From NCBI GenBank assembly GCA_021162225.1, contig JAGGZB010000113.1, positions 1 to 22,535 of the forward strand: DNA of 22,535 nt, read 5' to 3'. Origin of the DNA: Candidatus Bathyarchaeota archaeon (GTDB taxonomy: Archaea > Thermoproteota > Bathyarchaeia > Bathyarchaeales > DTEX01). The notes below the pieces were generated by a model that had not been told where the DNA came from, did no database searches, and was given only the letters and a program-made list of their open reading frames with translations. The position numbers and the translations under genes are program-made. Shown here piece by piece: positions 20,473 to 22,535 of this stretch. Position 1 is the first letter of the stretch, and the number at the start of each line of letters is the position of its first letter.

Positions 20473-22320
20473 ATGGGATGGCACTTCCATCACCAGCATC
20501 CATCATTAGAAAAAACTGCTGAGAGAAGAATGCCTGCCAGAGTGATCTTTGCAAGACTGCTTGGGTACTTGAGCCCATATAAGGGCTGGATAGCAACCGT
20601 GGTCTTATCGGTAATAGTTACGTCTATAACCGATATCGCGAGTCCATATATTCTTGGTCGTGAAATAGTCTCCCGATACGTACTGCGAGGAGACCTAGAA
20701 GGCCTAAAAACAATAATAGCCGTCTTCATCGGGATTCAAGTCGCCAACTGGATCGCAAATACCGTGCGTACGTATGGTTTGGGAAAGATAGGGCAATCTC
20801 TACTCTTCAGGATTAGGGAAAGGGTGTTCGCACATCTGCAGGAGCTATCATTCAGCTTCTTCGATCGCTCAGACACAGGTGATCTGATCTCCAGAGTGAC
20901 AAATGATACAGACGCGATAGGCGAAGCCTTCACTTCAGGTCTTATCCAAGTAGCAAGCGACATTCTGATCCTCTTCATGACCATAGCCGTCATGTTCAGC
21001 ATCAACGTTCAGTTAAGCCTCGCCTCGATGATAGTTGTGCCCATGATAGTCGCGATCGCCATCATCTTCAACTCAAAGTTTAGAGCCGCCTATCAGATGC
21101 AGAGAACCAGAATCTCAAATGTTACATCGAAGCTTCAAGAATCTATCTCCGGCATAAGGGAGATACAATCCTTCACTAGAGAGAGGGATGCGATGAGAGA
21201 GTTCAGGAATGCGAATCTTGAAAACTTCCAAGCGAATCTTAGAGCAACCAAGGTTTGGGGAACATTCTTCCCAACGATACAGCTGATGCAAGCCATTGGT
21301 ACAGGCATAGTGATACTCTACGGCGGATGGCTCTCTCTTAGTGGAGCCCTCGGCCCTATCGAAGATGCTGTTGGAACGCTAATAACGTTCATGCTTTATG
21401 TTGGAATGTTCTTTGGCCCCATCTTCGACTTAACGAACTTCTACAATACGATTCAGTCGGCTTTTGCGGCCGCAGAGAGAATCTTTGAGATACTCGATGT
21501 AGAACCGGAGATAAAGGACAGTGAAGATGCTGTTGAGATCCCGAAAGTAAGAGGAGAGATAGAATTTAGAAACGTAACGTTCGGGTACAATTCGAAACGA
21601 CCCGTTCTACATAACATCAGCTTCCACATTAAGCCTAAGGAGACCATTGCTCTTGTAGGTCCAACCGGGGCTGGAAAAAGCACAATAGTTAAGCTACTAT
21701 GCAGGTTCTATGACCCGCAGAAGGGACAGATATTGATAGATGGACATGACATAAAGAAGATTAAGAGGAAGTCTCTCCGCAGACAAATGGGCATAGTCTT
21801 GCAGGAGACATTCCTATTCTCAGGAACGATCATGGATAACATAAGATATGGAAGGCCCGATGCAAGCGACGACATGGTCATGGCGGCGGCGAAGCTCGTT
21901 GGAGCTCACGAATTCATAGAGAGGCTTCCAGATGGATATAACACTAAGATTGGAGAAGGAGGAGCAGGCCTCTCAGTCGGACAGAAGCAGCTAGTAGCGT
22001 TCGCGAGGGCTCTGCTGAGGAATCCGGCTATATTAATCCTGGATGAGGCTACATCTAGCATAGATCCCTACACGGATCTACTCATAAGAAAGGCGATGAA
22101 ACTCCTTCTCAAAGATAGAACGTCAATAATAATTGCTCATAGACTATCAACTATTCGAGATGCTGACAGAATATTCGTCATAGATAACGGAAGAATCGTT
22201 GAGGAGGGAACGCACGAGGATCTTTTAAGGAAGGGTGGGCTTTACAGCCGATTATATGAGATGCAGTTTAAGGAGCCAAGCGCGGAGGCTATTACCTCCT
22301 CTTCTAGAAAGCGGAAGTAA
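20473..22320 (+). CDS. ABC exporter half-transporter, catalytic-site subunit
   Basis: This is the second half of the exporter, 615 residues, with six membrane helices (about 35-330) and an ATPase domain (about 360-600). Walker A GPTGAGKS (396-403), Q-loop Q444, Walker B LILDE with catalytic E525, and switch H556 (IAHRLST) are all intact, but the signature is LSVGQ (500-504) instead of LSGGQ. Together with the other subunit this gives one canonical and one degenerate ATP site. The N-terminus before the first helix is histidine-rich and unusual: GWHFHHQHPS (residues 2-11). A GGAGG ribosome-binding site lies 8 nt before the ATG. The pair probably exports lipids, drugs or peptides; the substrate cannot be inferred. 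Confidence 0.94.
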   Translation: MGWHFHHQHPSLEKTAERRMPARVIFARLLGYLSPYKGWIATVVLSVIVTSITDIASPYILGREIVSRYVLRGDLEGLKTIIAVFIGIQVANWIANTVRTYGLGKIGQSLLFRIRERVFAHLQELSFSFFDRSDTGDLISRVTNDTDAIGEAFTSGLIQVASDILILFMTIAVMFSINVQLSLASMIVVPMIVAIAIIFNSKFRAAYQMQRTRISNVTSKLQESISGIREIQSFTRERDAMREFRNANLENFQANLRATKVWGTFFPTIQLMQAIGTGIVILYGGWLSLSGALGPIEDAVGTLITFMLYVGMFFGPIFDLTNFYNTIQSAFAAAERIFEILDVEPEIKDSEDAVEIPKVRGEIEFRNVTFGYNSKRPVLHNISFHIKPKETIALVGPTGAGKSTIVKLLCRFYDPQKGQILIDGHDIKKIKRKSLRRQMGIVLQETFLFSGTIMDNIRYGRPDASDDMVMAAAKLVGAHEFIERLPDGYNTKIGEGGAGLSVGQKQLVAFARALLRNPAILILDEATSSIDPYTDLLIRKAMKLLLKDRTSIIIAHRLSTIRDADRIFVIDNGRIVEEGTHEDLLRKGGLYSRLYEMQFKEPSAEAITSSSRKRK

Positions 22321-22382
22321 CAGCTTCCTTTGGAATCTTTAGGATATAATAGCTTGTACATTCCATCTATGTTATCTTTCTC

Positions 22383-22535
22383 CTAGGTATATTTCGCGTT
22401 GCGAAGCTTTCCACGCGCGGCCTCCACCCCCGAATCTTCAGCCTCATATCCTAGATCCTTCAGTGCGTTTTCAAGAGCATTTATCGTTATTATAGTCTCT
22501 CGATCGGAGATCATCCCCATACATCCAATTCTCAA
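22383..22535 (-). CDS. Class V aminotransferase (alanine-glyoxylate/serine-pyruvate type), C-terminal fragment
   Basis: The last 50 codons of a minus-strand gene enter from the right edge and end at TAG (22385-22383). The segment LRIGCMGMISDRETIITINA, followed by LENALKDLGYEAEDSGVEAA, matches the C-terminus of PLP-dependent aminotransferases of the COG0075 type (usual form RIGHMG... then LE.AL...G). The lysine and active-site motifs lie outside the window, so the substrate is not known. It is convergent with the ABC exporter operon, leaving a 62-nt gap. Confidence 0.8.
   Translation of the reverse strand: MRIGCMGMISDRETIITINALENALKDLGYEAEDSGVEAARGKLRNAKYT

Noticed and set aside
1..22535. Mobile elements, CRISPR arrays, toxin-antitoxin or defence genes
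   Set aside because: No transposase, integrase, Cas, restriction or toxin motifs were found in any translated gene, and no regularly spaced direct repeats were noticed.

Overview
The window is archaeal chromosome, probably from the TACK group. The evidence is a minichromosome maintenance (MCM) helicase, GINS subunit, Hel308 helicase, archaeal DnaG primase, family B DNA polymerase, Sm-like protein, ribosomal protein eL33, archaeal NMN adenylyltransferase, KptA, and TATA-type promoters with short or no leaders. A Bathyarchaeia-like or neighbouring lineage is my guess. It rests on gene content alone (gins23 beside mcm as in Sulfolobus, eL33 present, and an MtdB-like dehydrogenase) and needs a marker tree.

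Positions 1-8827 form a DNA replication and repair island. A minus-strand operon reads gins23 > mcm > hel308 (the last cut by the window edge). Divergent from it, a plus-strand run reads DUF99 protein > small Toprim protein > dnaG. dnaG ends tail-to-tail, with a 4-nt overlap, on a minus-strand family B DNA polymerase. That polymerase keeps all polymerase motifs but has lost the acidic residues of all three exonuclease motifs, so it should not proofread.

Positions 8900-12080 hold housekeeping and RNA-modification genes: proC, nadM, kptA, trmO and a small unknown protein. Positions 12080-14433 hold a four-cluster ferredoxin, a type IV pilin-like protein, and a two-gene unit of an ECF-transporter S component plus a membrane-anchored DUF4430 protein. 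The promoter of that unit carries a perfect 19-bp palindrome exactly between the TATA box and the start codon. Positions 14519-17931 hold an M48 metallopeptidase with an unusual N-terminal half, an Sm-like protein, ribosomal protein eL33 and an MtdB-like methylene-tetrahydropterin dehydrogenase.

Positions 18043-22320 form an operon of an ArsR-type regulator and two ABC exporter half-transporters with complementary degenerate and canonical ATP sites, which points to a heterodimeric exporter. The last 153 bases are the C-terminal end of a class V aminotransferase on the minus strand.

I see no CRISPR array, transposon, integrase, tRNA or rRNA. Genes are dense. Three convergent pairs overlap at their 3' ends, and several genes appear to use TTG or GTG starts. 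The best leads are the exonuclease-dead polymerase in the replication island, the palindrome-controlled ECF-S/DUF4430 pair, and the archaeal MtdB homologue.
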